Positions 47,190 through 57,518 of a stretch of DNA of 64,000 bases are shown here, one piece after another. Location: contig OX465284.1 of NCBI GenBank assembly GCA_949987705.1, positions 108,669,163 through 108,733,162 on the forward strand, written 5' to 3'. Within the stretch, counting starts at the first letter, position 1. The number at the start of each line of letters is the position of its first letter. A model generated the notes under the pieces. That model saw nothing but the letters and a program-made list of their open reading frames with translations. It searched no databases and was not told where the DNA came from. Source of the DNA: Thereva unica (Eukaryota > Arthropoda > Insecta > Diptera > Therevidae). Position numbers and translations under genes: made by a program.

Positions 47190-47610
47190 TGGAACTTTAT
47201 TCTCGATCTTCTGCCATCTTATCTATGCTACAGGGACCAGGTAGCCTGCATAACCTTGAGGATAAATAAGGGGGCTGCATGGTGAAGAAATATGGACACG
47301 GCAATATGTTGTGCTCTCTATCAATGGAAATGTCGAGACATCTGACTACATGAAAGCGAAACTCAATTTCAAACCAGGTTTTGATGCCTAGTTCCACAGC
47401 GGAAAGGAATGGAAGACCTATCAGTCTGAAACGAACAATGACGTAGTTTTATACACAGATGGCGCCAAATCAGGAGTTTTTTACCCTTCATTATACCTTG
47501 AAAAATACTATGGACTGTCTAGTTTATCCAAAGTCTTGTTGGCAATCCAAAAAGCTTCCCTAGTAATACAAGCAAACCCAGGGACAGGAGCTAGAGTAAT
47601 ACCGATAGCC
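47190..47610 (+). pseudogene. LINE RNase H remnant (LOA/I-type)
   Basis: Starts with LLPSYLCYRDQVACITLRIN and KGAAW, then a frameshifted INGNVETSDY-like stretch, KLNFKPGFDA and, near 47440, NDVVLYTDGAKSGVF followed by LEKYYGLSS...AIQKAS. This is the RT C-terminal linker plus the first motif of RNase H (Y/F-TDGSK-x-G-V-G), which in these LINEs removes RNA from the RNA-DNA hybrid. The catalytic Asp of TDG is present, but the later Glu motif (FQAE) has eroded to LSKVL. Stops and frameshifts throughout. Confidence 0.55.
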
Positions 47611-47634
47611 TACACCCAATGTGGTAAGTCTTCT

Positions 47635-48242
47635 TCTGCTTAGGGCTGTGCAGTAACAGAGGAGATGTTGTTCCCGTTCCTTTTCGTCCGGACTTTTACA
47701 GCTCTTGCAAAGATCGTTGATCCCAAAGCTTAAGTGGTCCCTAACAGACAGTGTCTGGTCAGCACTTCTAAGAGGTCTTGTGCTCTGCTTCTCGGACGTA
47801 ATGGAATGTCACTAGCTTCTACTGTTTGGAGTCGGGCGCCAGGGTAAACTTCCCTGACTCTAGCTACCACAGCTTTGTACAGCTCTGCGGATCTTGCGTT
47901 GTTGCAGGCCGTTAGCTTTGTACTACCTTGATACTCTCCGTCATCGAGTCATGGGAGTGGTCCCGAGTTACCCCTTAGGACTTTCACAACAACATTAGCG
48001 AGGATGACTTGTACCAAGCGAAACTGATGTTAAGGGATCTTCTCATTTTGCTCATTCTCGTCCAGAACACTGATTATTTTGAGATACTTCGCTAGTTCTA
48101 TCGCTATGGTTCTGTGCGGCTTAGACATTTTTGTAGTTGGGCTGTGGATGTTTAGTTCCTCCACAGATCGTTGGCGTTTAGAAGCTGGTGCACAACCAAT
48201 GTTCTGAGCCTGTTCTTTGTAACGAACTAATTCTATGTTCAA
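47635..48242 (-). pseudogene. LOA/I-type LINE scraps: ORF1 and C-terminal CCHC
   Basis: On minus, an ORF1 (Gag-like) part reads ASKRQRSVEELNIHSPTTKM, then KYLKIISVLDENEQNEKIP. Further on come CNNARSAELYKAVVARVREV and YPGARLQTVEASDIPLRPRS, the Y/WPGAxLxVVExxxIPxRPRAR signature of LOA/I-like ORF1. It is joined to RDHLSFGINDLCKSCKSPDE and REQHLLCYC, a C-x2-C-x11-H-x4-C cluster that ends the RNase H/C-terminal part of ORF2. The endonuclease-RT middle is missing, so the copy has a very large internal deletion or is two fragments side by side. It abuts the plus-strand RNase H fragment. Confidence 0.5.
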
Positions 48243-48734
48243 GCTTGCATGCAGACAAGTGCCTAAGTGCTCCTGCTATGCTCCCTGCATCGCCTACAGT
48301 CTTCGCCCGAACATAGCGCCTGGGCGTTCTGTGCGAGTAGTACGCCTAGTGAGCGTTTAATTCGAACATAACGCTTAGGCGTTGTATTGCAAAAAATTGA
48401 AACAGAATTAACGGAAACATTTTCGCTTTTTGGGTAAAATTTTTACCGAAAAAATCATGTTTTATATAACCATAATTTTTCGACATGTGAAAAGGTCCTA
48501 AAAGTGTATCAAATAAATACAATTTTAACACGACAATTTGCTAATATCGTCAAAAGTAAAGGCCGCACATAGGGGTATTTTACCAATCTAGCCGGTCAAA
48601 AATCAATTTCTAAAATTTCATTGCGGGCAGAAATAAATTGGATATTTTTGTTTTAAAATAGATAGAGAACAATAGGCAGCCGTTACCGGTGTCTTTTCGG
48701 TTGCACCCGTGCGCTGGTTTTAGTCGGAACTTTG

Positions 48735-51526
48735 TCATCGCTTGAAGTATTTTGAAGATAAGAAAAATGTCAAAAATCATATGGTTGTCGGAGATATGAA
48801 TATAAATATTTTGGATTCTGGTTCAACTACAACAAATGAATATTTAGATATTATGTCAAAAAATGGTTTTAATAAGTACTTATTAGGAAAAACTAGAATA
48901 GGAAATAGAAATGGCACATGTATAGATCACATTTTCCTGAAGAATACTGCAGAACTTCTTTTCGACTCCGCAATTTTTGAAACCTACCTAATAGATCATT
49001 TTAGTGTTATAGCAGAACTAAAACCGACAGAGATCCAATTAAACTGTGATAATAAAAATAAAATATGTATTAATCATGTTGATTTAAATAAATTAAATAA
49101 TAATTTAGAAAACCGCAATTGGGATCAGATATACTCGGAACAAGATATAGATATTTGTATGGACAGGTTCTGTAATATATTAGACAAAGCAATAACAGAG
49201 AGTACCACCAAAAAAACTGTGAGAAAACCAAAATTTAAGCCATTGAAACCATGGGTCACACCTGGTATTATAAATTCTATTAGACACAGAAATAAACTTG
49301 GTAGAAAACTCAGATTACAGCCTTTCTGTGAGTCGCTTAAAACTACCTATAAGCGTTATCGAAATAAATTGAATCAGCTGATAAAAACTGCTAAAAGGAT
49401 TTATTACCAAAACGAAATTACCAGGGTCAAGAATAATCCCAAAAAACTTTGGAATAAAATAAATGAAATAACTTTTAAATCCAGAAGTTGCAATACAACA
49501 GTAACTCAAATTAGAAATAAAGATGGTCAAGTTTTGAGCGAGTCAGCAGAAATTGCAGAGGAGTTTAATAAATTTTTCACAGATGTAGGAGAGAAGATAT
49601 CCAGAAGCGTAGTTTGTGCTAATCAACCACAGGAACCAGACTATCATATGCCACGAACTAATAGCCAAATTATTGATTTACCACCTATAACTATGGATGA
49701 GCTAAAATATTACTTTGCGAAGCTAAAAGTTGGTAAAGCTGCAGGGGTAGATAATTACACACCTAAAATTGTCCAAGCCTCATCCCGTCACATCCTGAAA
49801 CCCTTGCTATTTATTTTCAACAAATCTCTTTCTGAAGGTCTTTTTCCCAAAAAATTAAAAGTAGCTGTAATAACACCAATACCTAAAGACGGTGATAAGT
49901 TTGACACAAATAATTACAGGCCGATATCTCTAACCTCAATTTTAGGCAAAATTTTAGAGAAATGCATCAAAGCTAGATTAATGAAATATCTTACTGAAAA
50001 CGAGATCCTTGCGCCTAACCAATACGGTTTCAAACCTAAAAATAGTACAACGGATGCACTATATGATTTGACTGAGTTTATATACCGTGCAGTCGATAAA
50101 AAGGAAAACGTAATTGGTGTTTTCTTGGATTTAAAAAAGGCATTTGACACTGTTAACCACGAAAAGCTGATACATAAGCTTAAAATCTTTGGAATTCGAG
50201 GAAAAGTACTCCAACTTCTAATATCCTATTTAAACGAAAGGACACAGTGTGTAAGAATAATGGACACAATTAGCGGTTCACTAGTGGTTAAATGTGGTGT
50301 GCCCCAGGGCACTGTACTGGGTCCCTTACTTTACCTGATATATGTAAATGATTTATGTAATATGGAGCAAAATGGAATATCTGGGCACATAGTTGCTTAT
50401 GCGGATGATACAGTCCTTTTGTTTAAAGCAAAAAACTGGGTTACGGTTACGAGGCTGGCTAATGAAGGCTTAAATAAAGTATACGACTGGCTCTGTTTGA
50501 ACAAATTGGCCCTTAATTTAAAAAAAACCCAATTTATTACATTTGGAAACAAAAAGAATTTAGATCTTAATACAACCTATATAAAACTAAAGGATACTAG
50601 GCTAAATCACACAAAGGAAGTTAAATATCTAGGGGTTACCATAGATGGAGAACTGAAATGGAAAATTCATATATCCAACACTGTTAGCAGAATGAGACAA
50701 GTGATATATAAATTTAGAATACTAAGGAACTACCTCGATCTTCAAATCCTGAAAAATGTTTACTTTGCGATTGTACAATCAATCCTTCAATATGGAATAA
50801 TAGCATGGGGTGCTACCCACAGTAGTACTATAAGTGCCAGTGCCGGATTTACCAACAAGCAAAACAAGCAATTGCTTGAGGCCCCTACCCTCAGGGGGCC
50901 CCGCGCTTCTTATATTTTGTTTGGTTCGTCTTTAGATAAAAGGGAAGTAAAAAAATTGCTTGGCCATCGTGTTTTCATAATATTCTTTTGCGAATCAAAT
51001 ATTCAACCGTCATAGTTTTGCGACTAAAATAATAAATTTAAAACTAAACGTAACTACGGTAGTCATTGTTGGGGGGCCCCATCACGAGGTTGTGCTTGGG
51101 GCCCCGCAATTTATAAATCCGGCCCTGATAAGTGCGTTACATAATGTCCAAAGTAAACTAATAAAAATATGCCTTGGCAAATCGAAATACTACTCGACAA
51201 CTCAAGCATTTGGCGAATTTGAAGTAATGGATATTCGACAACTATACTTGGTAACGCTTTTAAAATTTGTACAACAAAATCCATCAAAATTTTCCACCAG
51301 AATCTCGAATCATGATACGCGTGCGCAACGAAATAGGCCGCTAAACATTCCAAGATGCAAGATATCACTCGCCCAACGTCATGCAAGTACACTGGGTCCT
51401 AAATTATTTAATAATCTTCCAAATCATATAAAAAATATTGTTAATGAATTTAATTTTAAAGTAGTTTTCAAGAATTATGTAATACATACGAAACACTTAT
51501 TCAATGAATTAATTAATGTATTATGA
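48735..51526 (+). pseudogene. L2/CR1-type LINE ORF2, long open frame broken by a MITE
   Basis: An endonuclease tail opens it: HMVVGDMNINILDSGSTTTN, TRIGNRNGTCIDHIF, LIDHFSVIAEL, retaining GD and the C-terminal DH motif. A linker with LKPWVTPGIINSIRHRNKL and FNKFFTDVGEKI follows. The RT has GKAAGVDNYTPKIV, ITPIPKDGDKFDTNNYRPIS, FLDLKKAFDTVNHEKL, KCGVPQGTVLGPLLYLIYVN and an intact AYADDTVLLF. The thumb region has LGVTIDGELKWKIHI and LQYGIIAWGATHSS. About 700 codons are open up to the hAT-type MITE at 50838-51127. The same protein resumes after its 8-bp duplication (HNVQSKLIKICLGKSKYYST, then stop at 51526). The N-terminal endonuclease and ORF1 are missing. The clade is uncertain. Confidence 0.85.
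50838..51127 (+). mobile_element. hAT-type MITE, 290-bp family, copy 2
   Basis: Begins CAGTGCCGGATTTA, ends TAAATCCGGCCCTG, and is flanked by a perfect 8-bp duplication ATAAGTGC (50830-50837 and 51128-51135). It is the opposite-orientation match of the 32806-33095 element, equal in length. It sits in the thumb region of the LINE ORF, so the open frame reads through the MITE in a foreign frame (SAGFTNKQNKQLLEAPTLRG, and on to a stop at 51013-51015). It inserted after the LINE. Confidence 0.95.
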
Positions 51527-51635
51527 ACTTATATTAGGAATTTGTGTCTCAGGCTCTGAATTATTTTTTTTTCCTTTTCTTTTGTTTTTGGTTCTGTAAT
51601 ATTAGTTTCTAAAGTATCGATATAATTTTTATACA

Positions 51636-52125
51636 GGGTGTGGAAAAGGTCTGGGAACGGTTCGATATTTCCTGAAGGGTAGGTTTTCGTGAAAAAAGTT
51701 TGTAGCAAAAGTTGCTCAGGTTGGAGGGTAGAATCGTTTGCACACGAAACTCACCCCCACCCACTCACCCCCTCGCAGGGGGTGGGGGTAAGTCTGAAAT
51801 TTCAAATGGCAACCCCTATTTTTTATCACGGATTGTGATTCTCCGAAGAAAAATATGAAACTTTTCTCTTAAAATTTTTTTTATCTGAAGCTTCCCTGCA
51901 CCCCCAAAACGAATTTTTAGGGGTGGGGAATAGTCCGGCAATTGTTCGATATTTCCTGAAGGGTAGGTTTTCGTGAAAAAGTTTTAAGACAAAAGTTTCA
52001 TATTTTTCTTCGGAGAATCATAATCCGTGAAAAAAAATGGGGGTTGCTATTTAAAATTTTAGAGTAAGGGGGTTGCTATTTAAAATTTGCGGGGGGTGAG
52101 TGGGTGGGGGTGACTTTCATGTGCA
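51636..52125. repeat. Fold-back (long inverted) repeat
   Basis: Inverted arms at about 51750-51874 and 51982-52113 flank a loop of about 107 bp. The inner arms read ATCACGGATTGTGATTCTCC, then GAAGAAAAATATGAAACTTT, on the left and their complement on the right. Outer arms are CCCCCACCCACTCACCCC and complement. A direct repeat, TTCGATATTTCCTGAAGGGT, occurs at about 51661 and 51945. It begins at ACAGGGTGTGG, a string seen at ends of some insect transposons. Non-coding. Confidence 0.75.
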
Positions 52126-52240
52126 TTTCATGTGAATTAATCTGCAAGATTTGCTTACTGCAACAATATTATGTACATACTTAAAGGATGTTTTATGTGA
52201 CCCCAGAACAGATTAATGCGACCCCTTAGAACTAATTAGC

Positions 52241-52890
52241 AAGTGGGGCTTCGATGAATCACACCAGGCACAATTTAAGAAGAAGATGGAAAATAAAGCC
52301 ACAGATTCTCATATTTTTCAAAGTAGTTTTGTACCACTTCGACTAATATATCGTCCAAAAAAAAACAGAAAACACTATGGAAAAATCCAACCCCATCATC
52401 ACCACGATATTGTCGACCTATTTGAATCAGATTCGTAAAAGAAATGTGGATATAACCCAAGAAGAAATTGTGAAAAATGCCATCAACACTTTACAAAATA
52501 CAACATTTTCACTAGAAGGAAAGTTGTATTCCGTAAAGCATACAATGATACTTTCAATGATAGACGCAAAAGTGCGTAATGCCGCTACACATATTACGTC
52601 AACAATGAGACACTACATAAATATCAAAAGAGTTATTGCCGGGGGGGATACACTTTCTTTTGGATTATCTAGTTTGCACGCCAGAACTCCTCTGCTTGAG
52701 ATCATACTGCACCTGTCATCTAGACTCACAGTGAAAAAGTGGCAATTAAGATCTTCTGCTGACAAAGATATTGTAAAGGAGAGGAAAAAAGCGATCCAAG
52801 AAAAGTTTAAAAGTGAAACAGGGCTAATAGTGGCTGTACCGAAACTGGATTTGGAAACACAATGATGGACATTATTAATAGGCTTTTACT
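52241..52890 (+). pseudogene. Transib/RAG1-like transposase remnant
   Basis: Reading across frameshifts: KWGFDESHQAQFKKKMENKA, then HIFQSSFVPLRL, then TLWKNPTPSSPRYCRPI in another frame, then the 162-codon frame from 52377 with NVDITQEEIVKNAINTL, MIDAKVRNAATHITSTMRHY, FGLSSLHARTPLLEIILHLS and DIVKERKKAIQEKFKSETGL. A final shift near 52845 gives GFGNTNDG. I recognise this as a multicopy invertebrate transposon ORF whose layout parallels the RAG1 core, as in Transib. The DES in WGFDES would correspond to the first catalytic Asp region. The C-terminus and third acidic residue are missing, cut off by the following fold-back. No Transib termini were identified. Confidence 0.55.
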
Positions 52891-52904
52891 CAGTTCTGAT
52901 TCAC

Positions 52905-53215
52905 TGATTATAGTCCACGGAAATGGTACTTTAACATTGCAAAAATGCAGGACAAGGTTTTATTTTTGGGTTGTGTAGGGGCTAGGATATCCCCAAAAAA
53001 TTTTTTGTAAGGAGTACTGTTACGGAGATACATATAGTGGAAATCCCATTTGCACCACCTGTTCGAAGATGACGGCTAAATGGGGGAGGGGGGAGGCTGG
53101 GAACCCGAAAACTCAAATTTAAACTCACATCGAACCCCCCTACACAACCCAAAACTAAAATCTTGTCCTACATTTTGGCAATGTTAAAGTAGCATTTCCA
53201 TGGACTATTACTGGC
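52905..53215. repeat. Fold-back repeat, about 310 bp
   Basis: The left arm (52908-52984) contains TAGTCCACGGAAATGGTACT, TTAACATTGC and GGGTTGTGTAGGGG. The right arm (53136-53210) is its complement with a few changes, including CCCCTACACAACCC and AAAGTAGCATTTCCATGGAC. Arms of about 75-80 bp surround a 150-bp loop. It resembles a palindromic MITE but the exact ends and duplication were not resolved. It truncates the RAG1-like remnant. Confidence 0.75.
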
Positions 53216-53867
53216 ATGAGACCAACTCGTTTGGACATTATTCATAGGAAATATTCCAAGCTTTCTCATTTTGCCAAAAGAGTACATGCGATTTTTATGG
53301 AGAAAAAGGTAGTTGAAGTCGAAATTTTAGATAAAAAAACCAAAATTTTGGCTTTGACGACTCATAACTCTGAAATTTGGTAGGCAACCGAACTTTTACA
53401 ATTTTATATAAGGAGTATTCTCCGTACACTGCCGGCTGAGCTGATAGTACCCTGTTGTTAACTGGCTATGCCGGTGGGATGTCTTATTAGGGCTACCAGG
53501 GCTATTTATGTGAAGGTTAAGTTTTTCTTGAAACTCATTACAGAATAGAAATTTTCATATTCAAATATACTGCCTAGGCGTTCTATTTTATTAGGCGTTC
53601 TATTCGAAAAGAAACCCAAAGTTTTGAAACAAAGAAAAAAGAAACTTTCCCGAATATAATGCCTAGGCGTTATGTTCGGGCGAAGACTGTAGCCATGCCT
53701 CTTGGTTCTCAGGTCTAAGTGCCCCATTACCTACTTGAACACTGACTTCTGTGATCAAACAGGAAATTGATTCCTGCGTTACTATCTTTACAGGCGATGG
53801 CAGAAAAAATAGCATGGAAGACAAACTATCTAGGTGAAAAAGTGGAAAGGTACAGAACGGTGTCGCT

Positions 53868-53931
53868 GCGTGGACTCGACCAACAGACCTTTGTGATGGT
53901 AGTCTGTATAAGAATCCCCTAGACTAGCAAG
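53868..53931 (-). repeat. tRNA-like SINE head
   Basis: The minus strand reads CTAGTCTAGGGGATTCTTAT, then ACAGACTACCATCACAAAGG, then TCTGTTGGTCGAGTCCACG. The GACTACCATCACA word and the GGTC-TG-TCGA-TCC B-box region match the heads at 17.9 and 34.1 kb. More diverged than those. Confidence 0.5.
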
Positions 53932-53939
53932 GCCAGTTT

Positions 53940-56485
53940 TTTTCCGAGGAGAGGTTGTCAACATCTTTCACAAGGAAAAGGAACGGTGCCCGAATATTTA
54001 TATATCCTTAGCGCATGCAGTCTAATTGAATATACAGATCTATGTTTCTATTGTCGGTTACCCTAACTACCCTAACTACCCTTCTTCTTCGGGCTTCAGA
54101 CCACAAGGATGTCCTGGTCAATAGAGCTTGGTGTGGGACATTGCATTCCAGATAGAACCATCGACAATAAACAGGGCTCCAATCTATGAGACCTAGACCT
54201 AGTGAGACTCTCTTTATGGCATATAAAAAACAAAGATGCTATTTGTACTTATCCTCAAATGTGTAAATTAACTTCATTCTCTTTAACTACTTCCACTTTT
54301 TTGCCCCCATTTATATTTAACCATCAAAACTTTTTACCCCGATTAAAACAAAATCTACAAAGTGTTGCCATAAAAAGATTACACCTGAGCAAATTTCGGA
54401 TAAAGGTAAAAGTACTTAAAATGTGCCCTCACTTTTCAACTACTTTCAGCTGCATTGCAACCTAGTTAAGAAATTCACTACTTCACCCTTAAAAGTCCTC
54501 AGAAGGAGCTTTCTGCAGCTCAATAACAACTTAACCTCATTGCAGAGCCAAGCCACCTGAAAGCTAATTAAAATGGTAACAGGAGCAGGTAGAGCTGCAC
54601 ACAGGACGAGGAGGTGGAGGATAGCATCTGGATGCCTAGTGGTGGTGATAACGATAGCGACGGCATACCGCGAAGTAATTTCCGACAGGAAACTTATTCC
54701 TTCCGGGAATGACCTTCTCAAATTGACCATTCCTTAATGCAGGAGTCAAGGATATTCTGTAAGGATTCGTGGTGAGGATTAACTTCGTTAAATCAAGGCG
54801 TGTAGAAGTTGAGTCATTACTGGCTGACTATGGGGAAAGAAGTGCACAGCGCTTAAACTATAATCCTTTTTCCGCTAGGAAGATTTTGTTCTAGACTATA
54901 AATAGCCGTGGAGGATGTCATTAAAGATAATCCCAGGACATCTAGGACATGTCACAAAATGGCAGGAGGACAAGAGAAGGCCGCAACCAAGTGCCATCGC
55001 TGCCATGAATAATTAACCAAAATCCATTATGGTATTGTCGCGAATTGGGCCGAACTAGAGGCGCGGCCCGTGGCATAGTAGTAGTAGTAGTGTAGTTCGG
55101 TTGACAGTGATGAAATGGCGAAACGTTCTTCATCAATCAGGATATGCTCGACAAATTTTTAGCTCCAAAATCATCAATCACTGACTCATAGCTGTGAAAG
55201 GACTACCGCTATACACCATGTTACCGGCAGCGGTGAAAGGATTAAAACTTTGAATTATAACCGAATAAGGAGAACCCAATGAACTAGAAAATGGCTGACC
55301 CAATCCTTGAGACGAAGGACGACGAGAACAACTTGTAATTTTCTGTGCTGCCATGTAATTTTTGGGTGTGAAGAAATGCTAGTCAGAATATGGGGGTGCT
55401 CTGCGGGAAGGGCAGCGGCGGTAATTGTTAGCCTAATTTGAGGAAGATAACCAATTAGAGTATCCCTTCCTATTTTAGCTAAGTAATCCTTGGGGAACGT
55501 TGTGAAAAGCAAAAAGGGTTCTTTATTGGGATTTCCTAAAGATTTAATGATAAAAATCAATTTTTTTTCTTTTCTTTTTGTCGATATGTGTGTGTACCAT
55601 AAGTAAAATTGTAATTGGTACAGAACTTTTGTAACAAGATAAAGGCAGCGCGTGTAATTAACTCTATTGGATAACGAACTGTAATTTCATGTGCACGTGA
55701 TTTTGCTATTGGCTCAAATATATACATATATACCTTGTATCCCAGATGAATGTTTCACCCTTCTACTTTGTATTAGATCCAGACGGCTCAGCACCAATCT
55801 CGTAATACATACAAATATACATGCATATACGAAAGTTGTGGTATCTACTGATTTATGTAGATTGTGAATAACAAAGTTTCCTGAATAAGAAGCAAAATTA
55901 ATTAAGTTTGTTCAATTACGACCAGTTTTATGTATGTGGATGTGTATGTGTAGATTTATTTAGGTGTTTTGTGTACAACATTCATCACTGAAATCAAAAT
56001 TTGTACATGGGAATATGGAATTGATGTTCACACAAAGTAATATCCACAGATTTAGTTAACTTGTTATCATTGAAGACTCATACTTGGGATCTGTCGTTTA
56101 TTTGCGCAGGGGGTTTCTTTGATTGTTTTAATACAATACCTCTGTAGTCTGCAATTGACTTGCATCATTTGCTATTTAAAGCATTCATTGCTAAACAAAT
56201 TTTGACCATCTTTCTATTAGGAGCTTCCTCACCACTCTCTATGGCTTCAATCGAAACAAACCGCATACTCCAGTACAGCCGTTTTTGTAAGCATAAAGAA
56301 GTCATACAGGGCGAAAACTTTTGTTTTATACGAAAAGGTAAAAAATTCAGCATTAAAAAATATCTAAATCTAATCTGTACTTTAAATAAATTCCAACAAA
56401 TATTTTTAAAAAATATTATTACAATAAAAAAGTTTTTTCTTAGCCGTCAATACGCTAATAAATGACAAAGACTCTTAAAATAAAA
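53940..56485. other. No gene seen; simple repeats
   Basis: Contains CCCTAACTACCCTAACTACC near 54060, a (GTA)n tract at 55078-55091 and ATACATATATAC-type runs near 55725. Open frames lack motifs. Confidence 0.4.
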
Positions 56486-56489
56486 GTTT

Positions 56490-56680
56490 TGAAGCTTTTG
56501 TGACGTCAAACGAAAAAGTAAGCTTAAAAGCTTTTAAAAGTTTGGAAGCTTTTATTTTGAAAGGTAAAAAGCTTTCAAAAATTTATGAGCTTTCAAAAGC
56601 TTAAACGTTTTCATATCACTTGATTAAAAGATTCTGAGCTTTTAAAAGCTTTTATCATAGTTGAGAGCTTTTAAGAGATC
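56490..56680. repeat. AAGCTTTT-rich palindromic block
   Basis: About 190 bp in which AAGCTTTT/AAAAGCTT and GAGCTTTTAAAAGCTTTT-like words recur at least eight times in both orientations, so many alternative hairpins are possible. It looks like a cryptic simple-sequence expansion or the eroded end of a MITE. No coding potential. Confidence 0.6.
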
Positions 56681-56763
56681 AGACGGTAGCCAGTAATGGA
56701 AGTGTAGAATTCGATACAGTTCCTGCAGTTTCAATCAATGATAAGGTTTACGTCCCCGTTGAA

Positions 56764-56787
56764 CTCTCTCTCTCTCTCTCTCTCTCT
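56764..56787. repeat. (CT)12 microsatellite
   Basis: A perfect 24-bp CT dinucleotide tract. Confidence 0.95.
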
Positions 56788-56997
56788 ACTAGCAGGAGTA
56801 GAGACGGCTGGAAGAAAACACTTGAAGAGGCACGAGTCCTACAAGGATTCTAGTGCCATTGAACAAGACGAAGCGGTTTGAATTTGGACGTTATTACGAA
56901 AGAAGTTTCAATGAAACAATGAAGATATATGACTCATGCTTGGGCTTAGTCCTAAAATTCGTTGACGCTTATCCAAACTACAACTGTATGACTGTGA

Positions 56998-57518
56998 TGC
57001 CGCATCCACACGTTTGTCAAGGCTTGGCAAGCGTTCGCAAATTCAAACGTGTTGGTAAGGCGTTTGGCTTGGCTTGTGAAATCTTGGTAACGCTTGTGGC
57101 CAATCCAGTCGAGTGTCGGTTTTTTGGCTCAAATCAAAGGAAGTTTGCGGCAAGCGTTTGCGACGCGTCCACACGTTTGTTTAGGGGTTTGAATGAATGA
57201 TGAATGAAAATGATAATTTAACAATAAAATAAATGAAACCTGCTACGGTTTCTATGAATTTTTATCATCCACCATCGTCTTTGCTGTATTTTCCTTTTTT
57301 TCATTTTTTGTTTTACTTTTATAATAAAAATACGTCAAACCAATACAAAACCAAACGATACGTCAAAAGTTCTGGCCAGCACAACCTCGACGTCCGTCAT
57401 GTTTGCTTGTCCAGAATATGCAAGCGCACTCGCAAGCGTGTGGATGCTCTCCAAACCGAAGAAAACGTTTTAAATTTGCGAACGCTTGCCAAGCCTTGAC
57501 AAACGTGTGGATCCGGCA
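56998..57518. mobile_element. Long-TIR MITE, 521 bp, TGA duplication
   Basis: The left end reads TGCCGCATCCACACGTTTGT, then CAAGGCTTGGCAAGCGTTCG, then CAAATT. The right end is its near-perfect inverted complement (about 48 bp, differing at CCGC/CCGG). TGA flanks both ends (56995-56997 and 57519-57521), a 3-bp duplication as used by PIF/Harbinger-type elements. Subterminal GGCAAGCGT words repeat, and a further GTCCACACGTTTGT copy lies near 57170. The middle is AT-rich and non-coding. The superfamily is an inference. Confidence 0.8.

Larger units (their letters stand above)
48295..53691. mobile_element. 5.4-kb segment bounded by pogo/Tc1-like terminal inverted repeats
   Basis: The left end (48297) reads CAGTCTTCGCCCGAACATAG and CGCCTGGGCGTT; the reverse complement of the right end (53689 inward) reads CAGTCTTCGCCCGAACATAA and CGCCTAGGCATT: 29 of 32 positions match. 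TA lies outside both. Each end also has an inner GCCTAGGCGTT-type repeat (48360-48385 and 53570-53605). CAGT ends with TA duplication are typical of Tc1/mariner/pogo elements. The interior is mostly other elements: a LINE, a hAT-type MITE, two fold-backs and a RAG1-like remnant. The pair may be one transposon filled by insertions, or two copies in opposite orientation; no pogo transposase was recognised. Confidence 0.6.

Noticed and set aside
52377..52865. 162-codon frame as an intact host gene
   Set aside because: The family motifs continue upstream and downstream in other frames, so it is one segment of a frameshifted transposase remnant.
54054..54080. CCCTAACTACCCTAACTACC as telomere-like repeat
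   Set aside because: Only two or three copies of a 9-bp unit; too short to mean anything.
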